From Lineus longissimus (Eukaryota; Nemertea; Pilidiophora; Heteronemertea; Lineidae), in the NCBI RefSeq assembly GCF_910592395.1, contig NC_088310.1, forward strand, positions 9,989,501-10,053,500: a DNA stretch of 64,000 nucleotides. The letters run 5' to 3'. The notes beneath the pieces were generated by a model. That model was not told the origin of the DNA. It did no database searches and saw only the letters and a program-made list of their open reading frames with translations. This document shows positions 22,441 to 34,898 of the stretch, in pieces. Each line of letters opens with the position of its first letter. Position 1 is the stretch's first letter. The position numbers were made by a program, and so were the translations under genes.

Positions 22441-23210
22441 ACACTGGCTGTGACTGTATCCTCTCTCTCACCATGTAGACAACTTGGCAGAGCAGCCAAG
22501 ACTGATTTGGCCTGGCTGTGACTGTCTCATCTCTCTCACCATGTAGACAACTTGGCAGAGCAGCCAGGACTGATTTGGCCTGGCTGTGACTTCCTCATCT
22601 CTCTCACCATTTGACAACTTAATAATAATATTGCCCTACTGCCTTTTTCATGAATTAATTTTGAGCATTATGTTTACAACGTAGTTGACAATAATTATAG
22701 TGAGAGAGATGAGACAGTCACAGCCAGGCCAAATCAGTCTTGGCTGCTCTGCCAAGTTGTCAACATGGTGAGAGAGATGAGGAAGTCACAGCCAGGCCAA
22801 ATCAGTCCTGGCTGCTCCACCGTGTTGACAACATGATGAGAGAGATTAGGAAGTCACAGCTAGGCCGAATCAGTCCTGGCTGCTCCACCGTGTTGACATC
22901 ATGATGAGAGAGATTAGGAAGTCACAGCTAGGCCGAATCAGTCCTGGCTGCTCCACCGTGTTGACAACATGATGAGAGAGATTAGGAAGTCACAGCTAGG
23001 CCGAATCAGTCCTGGCTGCTCCACCGTGTTGACAACATGATGAGAGTGATGAGACAGTCACAGCTAGGCCGCATCAGTCTTCGCCGCACTGCCTAGTTAT
23101 TGATATGGCGAGAGAGATGAGACAGTCACAGCCAGGCCAAATCAGTCTTGGCTGCTCTGCCAAGTTGTCTACACGGTGAGAGAGATGAGAGACAGTCACA
23201 GCCAGGCATC
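22441..23210. repeat. 68-bp satellite in two opposing blocks
   Basis: About 2.6 units run one way (22441-22612; GACAACTTGGCAGAGCAGCC) and about 7.5 run the other way (22700-23210; GGCTGCTCTGCCAAGTTGTC). A ~90-bp AT-rich spacer lies between. The whole could fold into a very large hairpin. Confidence 0.9.
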
Positions 23211-23219
23211 GCCCTCGCT

Positions 23220-23545
23220 GTCATAATTCGTCGTCCCCCCGACTTAATAAGTCGTCCCCCCCCCGACTTAATAAGTCGTCCCCCCCCCGACTTAATAAGT
23301 CGTCCCCCCCGAGATAATAAGTCGTCCCCCCGACTTACTAAGTCGTCCCCCCGAGATAATAAGTCGTCCCCCCGACATAATAAGTCGTCCCCCCGACTTA
23401 ATAAGTCGTCCCCCCGAGATAATAAGTCGTCCCCCCGACTTACTAAGTCGTCCTCCCGACTTACTAAGTCGTCCCCCCGACTTACTAAGTCGTCCCCCGA
23501 GATAATAAGTCGTCCCCCCGACTTAATAAGTCGTCCCGCCGAGAA
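23220..23545. repeat. 21-bp satellite of hairpin-forming units
   Basis: The unit is CGTCCCCCCGACTTAATAAGT with variants (GAGATAATAAGTC, GACTTACTAAGTC). The core CGACTTAATAAGTCG is self-complementary. About 15 copies. The 21-bp period keeps a frame open across the array, but the product would be an artefact. Confidence 0.95.
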
Positions 23546-23970
23546 TTTTTTTTTTTCGATGTCCTTTCCCAGCCAAAGTAGATTTCAGAGAAAAATTCAA
23601 TAATTTTAGTGCTTAAATGAAAAGTCCATAGGCCTACTACAAGAGGGCAAGCACGATAATACTAGTAACCTGATGTCAGCAGTACAGTGAAGATAGTAGT
23701 CTACATGTTAGTTCATAATAATAACAGCTCAAGATCACAAGAAACCACAGATCCCGGCGCCCCCCGCCCACTGACGAAGACCCAGTCGCGCAACTCGATC
23801 CATCTCACCCGATCTCACCCTGGCCAAGTTGAGCGCGTAAATACCACGAAAGGGTTAAATTTATCTATTAATAGAATATTCAAATAAGATTGCCGTCATG
23901 TTGATGCACCGCCTGACCATGCTCCACACATAGATAACGCATGCGCAGTAGCAGCATCTTAAATGGAGAA
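23546..23970. other. No gene recognised
   Basis: Non-coding flank of the satellite block. Confidence 0.4.
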
Positions 23971-23971
23971 T

Positions 23972-24055
23972 TGGTCACGTGAGGGTCTGGGCGGCGATCA
24001 TCAAAGCGGGTCCCACGAGCGACCAAAAGGTTCCCAGCAGCGATCGCGCTCTCCG
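23972..24055 (-). repeat. 85-bp repeat, right copy of an inverted pair
   Basis: Reverse complement of 19384-19467. The neighbouring 24060-24180 has short similarity to the hairpin-rich element at 19049-19235. Confidence 0.75.
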
Positions 24056-24189
24056 AACCCTGATCGGATTTTCGATGGTGCGGCATTGGTTCGCGAACCA
24101 AGATTGGTGGTCCATTTTCAAGAGGTGTAGGCCTACGTGCGGCTAATGTGTGAAGTGGGAGGGCGCACAATGGGAACCACACTGCCGCG

Positions 24190-24850
24190 ATGTTAATAGT
24201 TTCTATTTATAGAATTCAGCGGCAGAGATTTTAAGCACGGAAAAAGTAGATTAACTCGGCTAATCTCAATGGATTTTACCCAGGAATATTTTCAAGGCGA
24301 GAGAAACATCTGATTTAAGTACTGCACTTATTAGATTTCATGTTAATGCCGAAGATTGGCCTAAAACGTGGACGAAAAGAGTGCATTATCGAGTGTTGGA
24401 GAGGTCACGTGATTGAACGAGAAACCTGAGCGAAAACAATACTGACTCCAACTCCCAGAGGGAGGAGCTGGAGTCATAATAATCATTCCATGTCGTCTTT
24501 TGAGGGCATTTTTGATTGTAAAAAATATATGTGTACGTCACCGGAGTCTCTGCAATGATGATTTTATCACAGCAGTCTCGCGCAAGTAGAAGTTATTTAC
24601 CTATTAGTTCTTCACTTATTAGTCTGGCGCAAAGCCAGACGTTTTCCATTACGATTTCACTACGATGTTTGACCAGAACGAGCAGTGCGCGAGATATGCT
24701 AATGAGCAGCCTTCCCTCGCTTGAGTTTCGGAAGAATGTTCGACTGCTGACTGCTGACCATTACAGACGTGCATTGGACTGGTACAGGTTGGAACTGAAC
24801 ATTGAATATGCTGGTGGTGACGCTTTCTGATGAGAAGTTGGTCGTGACTG
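24190..24850. other. No gene recognised
   Basis: An open stretch at 24531-24830 has no recognisable motif. Likely intergenic. Confidence 0.35.
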
Positions 24851-24851
24851 A

Positions 24852-25532
24852 TGTTGTGTCTTTTCCTGCCCGAATCCGGCGGAGGTGAAAATGGGCCCAT
24901 TTACATCAACGCTTTCGCCATTTTTTGTCTTCCCGAAACCAGTGTGGTTTCGTTTGTCCGGAACCCTTTTGTGGGTTTTAGAGCGCCAGGCTCTTTATCA
25001 ATCAAATCAAATATGACATTTCAAAGGGCCCAAATTTGGTGAAAAATTTCACCAACTCTCAGGCGCCTTTGAAATACACTCGTAGCAGTATGGACAATAA
25101 TGTGATGTAAGTATAGATGCCATAGTAAGCATCTTTTACGCGTCTTGATCAAAATGGATCATATATTCTGGTTGCTAACAGCCACGCCACCTCCACTCCT
25201 GACAGATCTTCCCGGTCTTTTGGTCACGTGACCTTTGCTCCCTTAAAGTGATTATAAAACCTTTTCTACTTGTCTAAGGACACACTAAAATGTAGTAAGA
25301 GATTAATGAGACTGTCCTACTTGTTCTAGGACCAATCTGCTGTTCACAGTGGTTAATTTGAGCACAGAGTGCGTGCTGTCAGCTGTGGCCGTATGGTGCT
25401 GCCACCTGCCGTAAATCTATATAGCTAAACGGCTTGTCTTCTACTGTAAAGTCGGCTTGGAGTCATTCCTTGTCCTCAGTTTGGATTATCTAAGGGAGGT
25501 TTCCCTGGCTTGTTTCGTAACTATGAGTATTA
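24852..25532 (+). repeat. Long direct repeat, LTR-like, copy 1
   Basis: It matches 36984-37610 at high identity, starting TGTTGTGTCTTTTCCTGCCC and ending TTTCGTAACTATGAGTATTA. It contains CACGTG at about 25225 and TATAAAA at 25253-25259, as a promoter-bearing LTR would. Copy 1 has a ~60-bp insertion (about 25006-25068) that copy 2 lacks, and lacks ~25 bp near its start that copy 2 has. It could be the 5' LTR of the BEL/Pao element downstream. Against this, it ends in TTA and not CA, and no clear primer-binding site follows. Confidence 0.7.
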
Positions 25533-26760
25533 ATAGGGAGCTCTTGAGCGAGCTTAATGGTAAGAGTCGAATGTGTGTGTGTATACCGTCAACGAAAAAA
25601 ACTTGACCCGGTTGACCGGAACCAGAAAACCTCCACACCCAGGTGACATTTTTGCACGCGAATCGTATACGCTAATGCACAGCAATTTACCTGGGGAGAG
25701 ATTTTCTTTTTCCAAACAATTCAGCGGGACGCTACGATGTTTACGCAGAGAAGCCGCTATTCGGTTGAAGATTTCGTCAAAACAGGGCCGAATCAAAGTG
25801 TAACGATACCCTGGGGCGAATCGAAATGCATTAAACAACAAGCTGCATCGCTGCCAGAGATTATTTTTCTCTTTCCGCGAAGAAATCGTGCTTTGAACTG
25901 GCAAAATTCCGCAAAAGATTTTCCGTCTGCTAACTTTTCCGTAGTTTCAAGCGCACCAACATGATCGGTCCGGGGCTGCCCGTTTCGACGACGATTTCGT
26001 CAATATCATGGGGTGTGACAATATGTCGACGGTCTGGTTCCATTAATAATGCAATAATCTTGAAAGTACATTGGTCTCAGTGTCTATTTCCCCGTTTCCA
26101 TGACAAAATCCTACCGTAAAACCTGAAACCACTCGTCCACAACACTGGCCATTTCAATTTTCCGTAGAAAGCGCATGCGCACAAACTCAAACGCACGCGC
26201 TACCCTCAGATCTCACAAGCCGGTGCGGAGGCCAGGCCTACCTGCCTTCAAAAATGACGCGACGTCATTTCATGCATACCCCTGTTCCAGCGGCTGTAGA
26301 CTTGGCAGTACCTTACTCTCACACAAACCTATACATTTCTGAATAGCTTGTCTCTTGTAGAATACATCTGACCAAGTTTCAACGTCGTCTAGACATACAG
26401 TCATGCATAGACTGATGTAGCACAATGCATGAGACACCCTGTATAACGCAAATTTGAAAAATGTCACCTCTATGCCTTATAACTTCAAGATTAACACCTG
26501 ATTACCACTGGCTAGTGAGACCTCAAACTATTCAGGACGGGGGGGGGGGGGGGGTCGGCTAAGGTCTTTTTGAATTAGAATATAAATCTTAATTACACTT
26601 GGGTCTTGGGATCATTATGCTTATCTCCGGGCAAAAATACCTATCCTTCTCCTGTTGTGTTTAGTTTCCCACATTCTCCCCACTTATTTTCTATACTGCG
26701 ACAGCGTCTATTGGGTCAACTGCCATGATGGCATCATCCTAACTATATCCCCCCTCTCCC
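25533..26760. other. Leader region before gag; no gene recognised
   Basis: No coding similarity noticed. A G homopolymer of about 18 occurs at 26540. If the flanking repeats are LTRs, this is the 5' untranslated leader. Confidence 0.35.
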
Positions 26761-26821
26761 ACCCACCAACTACTCGCCATCACCAGAAGGACGGCTGGAA
26801 CTGTTGGCCCAGGCTGCCGTA

Positions 26822-29800
26822 ATGAAGGCTAGATTAGATGATGAACTTGAAAGTACTCGTTGAAATATCAAATCTCTCGAACGCGAAATCACGGAACGTT
26901 TCATAGCATCAAGAACCGTTTCCGGTGCGGTCCCTACATTGCCCAGCCCTATCTTGCATATCGGAAGGAGTGCCTCTCGTGCATCGCCAAGACTTGTGCC
27001 ATTGTCAAGGGATTCGTCTGTAGAGGCCACATATGGGAGACCATGCATTGTTGTATTGAGTAGCAGGCCTGTGGACAATGGTCTGAGACACATGAGTACA
27101 CATGTTGATACTATAGGTTGCTCTAGCCCTGAACATGCAGCTAGTGCAAAGGTCGAAGCTGCAGAGCTCACCCAGTTGGAACATGTCGTCAAAACGATGG
27201 ATCAGATGGCCTTGAAGGCCTCCTTGCCGAATCTAGACGTGGTCAAATTTTCCGGCGACCCGGCAGAGGACCATAAATTCCTAAATCGCTTTGAACAATT
27301 AGTGGGCGGCGAGAACCTCAGTGACTCACATAAAATGGCCCACCTCATGCAATTTGTTGAGGGAAGGGCAAGGCGTGCCATCGCCAGTTTTGATGGTGTC
27401 GAAGGTGGGTTGTCAAAGGCACTTGCTGTGCTACGGCGACGTTTCGGACAGCCGCATGTTGTCACAGAGGCCTGTGTTGAGTCTATAATCCATAGCCCAA
27501 ATATCGCCCTGAATGACATTCAGGCCCTGTGTGAGTTCGCCGACAAGACCAGGGCAGTATTTGAAACTTTAAAATCACTGAAGGCGCTAAGCGAGATGAA
27601 CAGTGCAAATTTAGCCCAGATGGCCCACAAGTTGCCAGTGCCCCTCTAGGTCAAATGGAGGGAACGAGCTCAACAGTTAAGATCCGGTGGGAAATCCCCG
27701 CAACTAGAAGAGTTAGTCAGCTTTATCGAAAGATCAGCTGATGTCGCCAGCGACCCGGTGTTTGGCAAAATCTGGGAGACTTATCGCTCCAAGAAGAAGA
27801 CGGGATCCTACTCAACTGCAGTTGTCAAGACAAATGCCAGGCAGGCGCAGACTGGTGGAGCTGCAAGAGGAGGAGCTGGAAAATCGAAGTTTCAGTGCTT
27901 TGTGTGTGCAGAGAAGCACAAGGTAGCAAATTGTGATGCCTTTAAGGCCAAGTCTTTGAAGGAACGCATGGCAGTTGTAAGAAATCAGCAGTTGTGTTTC
28001 AACTGCCTAAATAAGGGACACGCAGTACAAAAATGTGCTGTAAACGTAAAATGTGCAGTGTGCGACAAGAAGCATGCAACACTTCTGCATCGCTTCACAC
28101 CCAACGGTAACAAAGGAGAAGAGCAAAGTGGGAGTTCATCCGACATAGTTGGTGCTTTCACACTCACCAGTAGGCCTGGTGTGGCATTGCAAGTTGTTCC
28201 GGTTAGAGTACGTGGGGGTGAGATGCCTCTCACCACGTATGCTCTCCTCGACTCGGGCAGCCAGGAGACATTCATGAGTAAATCATTAGCCACCCAGCTA
28301 AAGCTGCCTGTTGCTGGTCAGGAGACATTGGTTGTGACGACTATGACCGGGGAGTCTACGCTAAAGGTAACTTCTGCCAACATCCGTGTGGAAGCTGCAG
28401 TCAAGCCAATGAGGTAAATCGCTGTTCGCACCCAAGTCGTTGAAAATCTGGACATCCATAGTACCTACGTGACCGATGTTAGCAAGTGGCCGCATTTACA
28501 AGGAATTCACATCCCTGAAGTAGATGTGCGGGAGGTCTCGATACTGATAGGAACAAATGTACCTGAGGTCCAGGTCCAGCTAGAAACTCGCATGGGCAAG
28601 CCTGGTGAGCCGTTTGCCGCGCGTACCATCCTCGGTTGGTCGATTTTCGGTCCTATCAGCGCTAATATCAAGAGTCGAGATGGGGAAAGAGTGCGAGTGA
28701 ACTTTCTCAAATACAGTGACAATCCAGTTGAAACCGCACTAGTTCGCCAGTTTTTAGAGTTAGACAGTCTTGGAATTTTTGACAAAAAAGGAATGTCAAT
28801 AGAAGATCGTAAGGCACTGAAGACATTGGAGGACACAACCAAACGAGTAAATGGTCGATACGAGGTTGGGATGTTGTGGAAAAGTCCAGACCCATGGTTA
28901 CCTGACAATAAAACCATGGCTGAGTCCAGATTGGAGTCGTTGAGGAAAAGGCTGTCACGAGACCATCAACTGCATGAACAATACTCTCAGTTCATGGCCA
29001 AGATGTTAACTAAAGGATATGCCAGAAAACTCACAGAAGATGAAGCAGCCGCCCGAACGAGCAAAACCTGGTATTTGCCACATCATGCTGTCTTTCACCC
29101 TAGGAAGCCTGGCAAAGTCCGGGTAGTGTTTGATGCCGCCGCCAAATATCGTGGAGTCAGCTTAAACGATCAGCTAGTGCATGGCCCTGACCTCACCAAT
29201 AGTTTGCTTGGTGTGTTAGTGAGGTTTAGGGAGCGACCAATGGCCCTGGTTGGTGACATTGAGGGCATGTTCTTACAAGTACAAGTGCCAGAAGAAGATA
29301 CAGAGTGTCTCAGGTTCCTATGGTGGGACAATGGGGACATCACCGGCTGTGTATCAGAGTTCAAGATGGTGAGAAAGATATTTGGTGCCAAGGATAGTCC
29401 ATGTTGCTGCATCTACGCCTTGAGACGGTCATCTGATGACAGTAGTGGTTACAGCGCAGAGGCAGTGAAGGCAGTAAAGGACTCTTTCTACATAGATGAC
29501 TATTTTGAAAGTGTAGATACAATTGGCACAGGAACAGTACGTATCCAGGAGGTGTCCAGGGTTGCCAAGGAAGGAGGAGGTTTTCACATGACGGGCTGGC
29601 TTAGCAATAGCAGAGAGGTACTAGCCAGCGTGCCAGAGTGTGAGCGAGCCGTCCCCACACTCGACCTAGATTTAGACGATTTTCCACTTTCAAGAGCCCT
29701 GGGTGTCATGTGGGATGTGCAGGAAGATGTCTTCAAGTTCACAGTGGTTCCCAATGACAAACCAGCCACAAAACGTGGTGTGCTTTCAACCATAAGCTCA

Positions 29801-32053
29801 CTGTTCGATCCTGTTGGGTTCGTATGCCCAGTGGTCCTAAAGGCAAAGAACATATTGCAGCGTCTATGGGGACAGAAACTCGATTGGGATGACACCCTGC
29901 CACCTGATGAACTAGATGCCTGGGAAGCATGGAAAGAGGAACTGCAATCGCTATCGGTGATAAAACTTCCACGTTGCCACCTGTCCTGCCAGTTGGAGGT
30001 ACAAGAGATCACGCTTCACTACTTCTCTGATGCCTCGGGCAGTGGGTACGGAATTTGTTCGTTTTTGAGATTTGTCTACATCTCGGGTGAGGTGCATTGC
30101 TCCTTTGTCACTGGCAGGAGTAGGTGCGCCCCTGTGAAGACGGCATCGATCCCTCGACTGGAGCTGCAAGCAGCCTGTCTGGCTGTTAAGGTACACCAAA
30201 CACTCAAGGATGAAATCACCTACGACCTGAACAAGGTGGTGTTTTGGACGGACTCACAGACCGTGTTACAGTATATCGCCAATGAATCAAAGAGATTCAA
30301 TGTCTATGTGGCTAACCGTGTTGCTGAAATTCGAGAGACCACCAGTGTGGAGCAGTGGCGTCATTGTCCTGGGGAATACAATCCAGCGGATGATGCATCT
30401 CGTGGGTTAAGTCCTGGAGATCTCAGCATGGAACATCGATGGTGGCACGGCCCAAGCTTCTTATGGGAGGCTGAAGAAAACTGGCCCATGACTGTAGTGC
30501 AGCCCTTACCTGACGACAATGCAGAGCTGAAGAAGAATGTAACCGTAAACCTGACCACCAAGCCAGATGGAGAGAAGCCGAGTGGTGTTGAGAAAATGAT
30601 CGCAGATAGCAAGTCATGGTCGGAACTGGTAGACAAGACAGCCTGGTTGACCAGCATGGGAAAGATCGCCCTCGTCCCTGAACGTCTCACAGAGGAGGAA
30701 CGGGAGACTGCAGTCATGTGGTTGGTCAAGATTGCACAGGAGGTATGTTTTGGCCCGGAGATCGTTCTGTTGAAGAAGGGGAAAAACGTCCCCACTGGAA
30801 GCAAGATAGCGGATTTGCGACCAATATTGACGGATGGTGTCCTCAGAGTTGGGGGAAGGCTTGAGAATGCTCCCACGCTATCAGCAGATGAGAAACATCC
30901 CGTCATTCTACCCAGTGGTCATGACGTGAGCTGGTTGATCATGAGAGAGACACATAAGAAAGCCGCCCATGCTGGGAGAGAGCAGACTTTAGCCATCAGC
31001 AGACACCGATTTTGGATATTGGGTGGACGACGTCTAGCCAAGAAGACAGTCAGAGAGTGTTTTGAGTGTAGAAAACAGAATGCACAGCCGATGCAACAAG
31101 TCATGGCGCCTCTGCCTGCATGCAGACTGACACCATACAAGCCAAGCTTCACCTACACAGGAGTTGATCTGTGGGGACCCATAGAAGTGAAACGGGGCCG
31201 CAGCGTGGTGAAACGTTGGGGGTGTCTCTTTACGTGCTTAACCACAAGAGCTGTCTTTCTGGAGGTGGTGCCATCTCTAAGCACGGACGACTTCATCTTG
31301 GTCCTGAGGATCTTCATCAGCAGAAGAGGGCCCCCTGCATCCATATTTTGTGACTGTGGAAGTAATTTCATAGGTTGTGAGCGGCTACTTCGAGAAGCTC
31401 TGCAGGAATGGAATAAACAGGCGATAGAAGATGAGATGCGACAGAAGGGAATAGTGTGGTCGTTTCAGCCTCCCACAGCGTCACACATGTCGGGAGTTTG
31501 GGAACGTTTAGTAAAAATCGCCAAAGGACATCTGAGGACCCTGTCAGCGAATTGCCAACTCACTGACTGTGGTTTACGAGCATTGTTAGCCGAAGCGGAA
31601 GCTGTCATGAATGGGCGCCCCCTGTGTCCCGCGTCAAGTGACCCTGAAGACATGGAAGTCTTAACGCCAAATCACTTCTTGCTGCACAGGAAGGTGGAAG
31701 GACTGCCTCCCGGTGTGTTTGTTAAGGAGGATTCCCTTTTGAGACATGAGTGGAAAAAAGTTCAGTACTTGCTCAATCTCTTCTGGGAGCGCTGGATAAG
31801 CGAGTACATTCCAAGCCTGCAGCGACTGGAGAAGTGGAGATCAGTACGTCAGAACCTGAAGGTCGGAAACATGGTTTTGATAGCGGATGAGTCTGTGAAA
31901 CGAGGACAGTGGCCGATCGGTAAAGTTACGAGGATCGTGGAAAGCGTTGATGGAATGGTCAGATCTGCCTATGTTCAGACCGAAACCTCTGAGCTGCATC
32001 GTCCCATTGCCAAACTCTGCTTTCTTGAGGCAGCAGAGAAGTCAGACAATTAG
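26822..32053 (+). pseudogene. BEL/Pao-type gag-pol, single frame with three in-frame stops
   Basis: One reading frame runs from 26822 to the stop at 32051-32053, broken only by TGA (26861-26863), TAG (27647-27649) and TAA (28415-28417), with no frameshift. Domains in order: gag (27180-27650); CCHC knuckles at about 27897-28090 (CFVCAEKHKVANC, CFNCLNKGHAVQKC); aspartic protease with LLDSGSQETF (about 28246); RT with LVGDIEGMF and YIDDYF (about 29490); RNase H with YFSDASGSG, IPRLELQAA and FWTDSQTV; integrase with an HHCC zinc site (THKKAAH..CFEC), YTGVDLWGP, FCDCGSNF and WERLVKIAKGHL as the D, D and E blocks; then a C-terminal DUF5641-like chromodomain-type region. Order and motifs are those of BEL/Pao retrotransposons. 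In the second integrase block the usual SDNGTNF-like motif reads CDCGSNF, with Asp kept. All three stops look like single C-to-T changes (from CGA, CAG and CAA), so the copy is young but inactive. Confidence 0.92.
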
Positions 32054-32980
32054 CATGGATTACGTCGAGCTTGGATTTAAGCTTCGGATTCAAGTTCCGT
32101 CGAGATGTACATTTGTAATGAATCCGTTCATCTTTGAACTCAGTTGATCATCGCCATTGAAGAGTTGTGACGCATACTATTTCATTTGTGTGAATAAGTA
32201 TTTTGAAATTCTTAAGACCAGTGTTTAGGGGGCAGATCGCTTAAAATTTATTGCTTGTGACAGGTGACAACATCAGACAATTTGACATTTGGGTTTCCCT
32301 TTTTGAAGAAGTTTATTTATTTATTTGTCTGGAGTTTTGCCAGGGAAAGCAATATCCAGGGTTTCTAAAAATTGAGAAAAAACAACAAACAACCCAATCC
32401 TCTGTCGGATTGTCATGAGTACTGGCATTGTGTCATAAGTGAATGAATTCAGCCCTTGGTCTTGTGTGTCGTACTGACCCATAATGTACAAATTAAGTAT
32501 GGAAAGTGAAAATACCAGGACTCGTATTTTTCTTGTATTTCTGGAGGATTTCTCAGAGATTCAGGATGCTTTCAATTGTGTGCTCTGAGGCAAAGTGAAT
32601 ACAGTTATTTTTGTGCTTAGATAATGAGGTACTATCATTGGTTGTCTTGCCATTTTTATAACTCACACAACGTAGTGAGTGTAATGGTTACGTATGTGTA
32701 TAAAGTGTAAACAAAATTCATATATCCATCATGTCCATCGAATCTGAAAAAATTTGTGCAAACCCATGACAATTCTGGTTCCGGTACAGTTTGTCGCATT
32801 CCATACGGGCCGCGCTTGCCGATACTGCTTTCACGACGCACCGCAACCACAGTTACCATGATTCCCATTGTTTCCTTCCTCGTGACGCAATTATTTCATG
32901 ACGTCATGAGCCATTGACCATTCACGCAAGTAGATTTATTCACACCGGCGCCACTGTCCTGAAGTGCGGGTGTGGGACAT
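32054..32980. other. 3' flank of the BEL/Pao coding region; no gene recognised
   Basis: A purine run (TTTAGGGGGCAG, 32224-32235) could be a polypurine tract, but I find no LTR copy upstream of gag matching what follows it. The rest is AT-rich and non-coding. Confidence 0.35.
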
Positions 32981-32985
32981 CATGT

Positions 32986-33525
32986 ATCTAAAAATCGTCT
33001 GCTAGAACATACAGGACAACAACGTCGGCGGAGACAGTTGTGACATTTCATTGCAGAAGAAGTAAACGTCCTCTTCTTCTCGATTTACGTACTTTACTTC
33101 AAAAAAGTCAGTTTTAACACTACTGCACAAATATAGAGTGGTCATAATGTTCCATTTGGATAGAGATTTGACGGACTGATTTGGAAATTCATTCCAACCA
33201 TGCAACTGTTTCAGAAATGAGAAAAAGCTCCTGGGTGTCATGACATGCATGGTGTGTCTTGCCTCTGCATTTTTGTACTCAGGCATGTCAGAGGGTTTTC
33301 AACTTTCATATCATTGAAGAAATAATTCATTCCAATCTACAAGTATATCAATCACATCATTTATTTAAAAATCGTCTGCTAGGACATACAGGACAACGTC
33401 GGTGGAGACAGTTGTGACATTTCAATTTTCATTGCATAGAGATTTGACGGACTGATTTGGAAATTCATTCCAACCATGCAACTGTTTCAGAAATGAGAAG
33501 CTCCTGGGTGTCATGACATGCATTC
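32986..33525. repeat. Direct duplication, second copy with an internal deletion
   Basis: 32986-33260 and 33365-33525 share three blocks in the same order: AAAATCGTCTGCTAG.ACATACAGG, GAGATTTGACGGACTGATTT, and CATGCAACTGTTTCAGAAATGAG to TGACATGCAT. The later copy lacks about 100 bp corresponding to roughly 33061-33155. Confidence 0.8.
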
Positions 33526-33539
33526 AATTATTATTTCAC

Positions 33540-34890
33540 CACAAAGAGCTGCTTCTTCCAGCAGATATGAGACAGCTACCGGGGCGGGGACTATTTCTTT
33601 GGGGCCTTGTAGAGATTTTGACCCTTTTTCGCCTTTGGCATCATTGTAAAATATTTCCTTTAAAGGTTTCTTTAATTTAACAAAGTGTTTTGACTTGGAT
33701 GTAAATTTTAGGAGTTAACCATCCATTTTTAAAATAATGTAATTTGGGTCCCTCTTCTGCATCTTTTCTCTTTTAACCCTGTCCAGCCTCACTTTCATCC
33801 CTTGGAATATAATTGTTCAAGTCAGTCCTACGATTTTTCATCAAGATTTAAGAATTCTACTATTTGGATTATCAAAGTGTGAATATGGATTCTAACCAGT
33901 CAAAATACCAGGTAATTATCTTGTCCCTTTTTCTAAGTCATCTTTTTAAATCTATCTGTGTCTATACCAATTTTATTCGAGCTATTTTAAAATTCTTTGA
34001 CGTCTGGTAAAATTTAAGTGCATTATGGAAGCTGTACAAATCTTTGTTTACTGTGTATTTTACACTACGGGTCAATGACCTGGGACCTGAGTCAAGTTGA
34101 CGGTCCCTTTTCAAAAGTTCGTCATTCCAAAACTGCGCATTTAAAATACGTGCGGTTTTCGACTTTAGGTCAATATATCTTTACACTCGGCTTTTGGCAC
34201 AACAATTACTTTTAATTAGCTTCCATGATGTTTATTTTAAAGAAGTTAAGGCGAATCCGTCACTTGTCGTTTGGTGATGACGTCATACCGTCTCACTTTC
34301 TTCAAGTTGTCGACGATGTCTCGTCAACTTCTAAATGTCAAAATTATACACATCGTATGTGACTTTTAGTCTTGTGAACCGACGTCAGGGTATTTTTCAT
34401 GTGATCTTATGAGGTTTTGTGTAACTATGGACTTGCGAAATATATTTACCTCTTTAGGCAGCAGCATCTCGATTGGTTTTTCGTCAAAAGGCGTAACTTT
34501 TATTTTCCGGGAAAATATTGCACGAGGTTTTGGGCTACGTTTTACGATCGGTTATATCGTGCATAAGGTTTAATAACATCGATCAAAACCTGTATGAGGT
34601 GATAAAGTACTACCTTAATGTTGATATCCTTATGATATTTGGAACTGTTATCAGTCAGTGGTGCGGTATTTCGTCAGTTTATCCATTGTTTACGGTTTCC
34701 TTCTTGGTAAAAATTAACTGTTAATGACGCGATGTATCTCGACCAATCCAAATGCGCATGGGATGTGACGTCACCTGATTGACACGGGGAGTTGATTGAA
34801 AATCATTGTTGGGTTGGCGCGAGAAAAATAAGTGACGTCGTTTGGCTTTCTTCAAAAAGAGAGGGGTTTCGCTCGTGGTAACGTCGTGAC
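33540..34890. other. No gene recognised
   Basis: AT-rich with several GACGTC/CGTC motifs near its right end. ATGGATTCTAACC..CCAG|GTAATT at 33886-33912 looks like a start exon, but nothing downstream supports it. Confidence 0.3.
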
Positions 34891-34898
34891 GTTGTTAA

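Noticed and set aside
23148-23603. 151-residue Ser/Pro/Arg-rich frame
   Set aside because: Translation of the 21-bp satellite.
32224-32235. Polypurine-like run as the start of a BEL 3' LTR
   Set aside because: I could not find a matching sequence upstream of gag, so no LTR pair is supported at this position.
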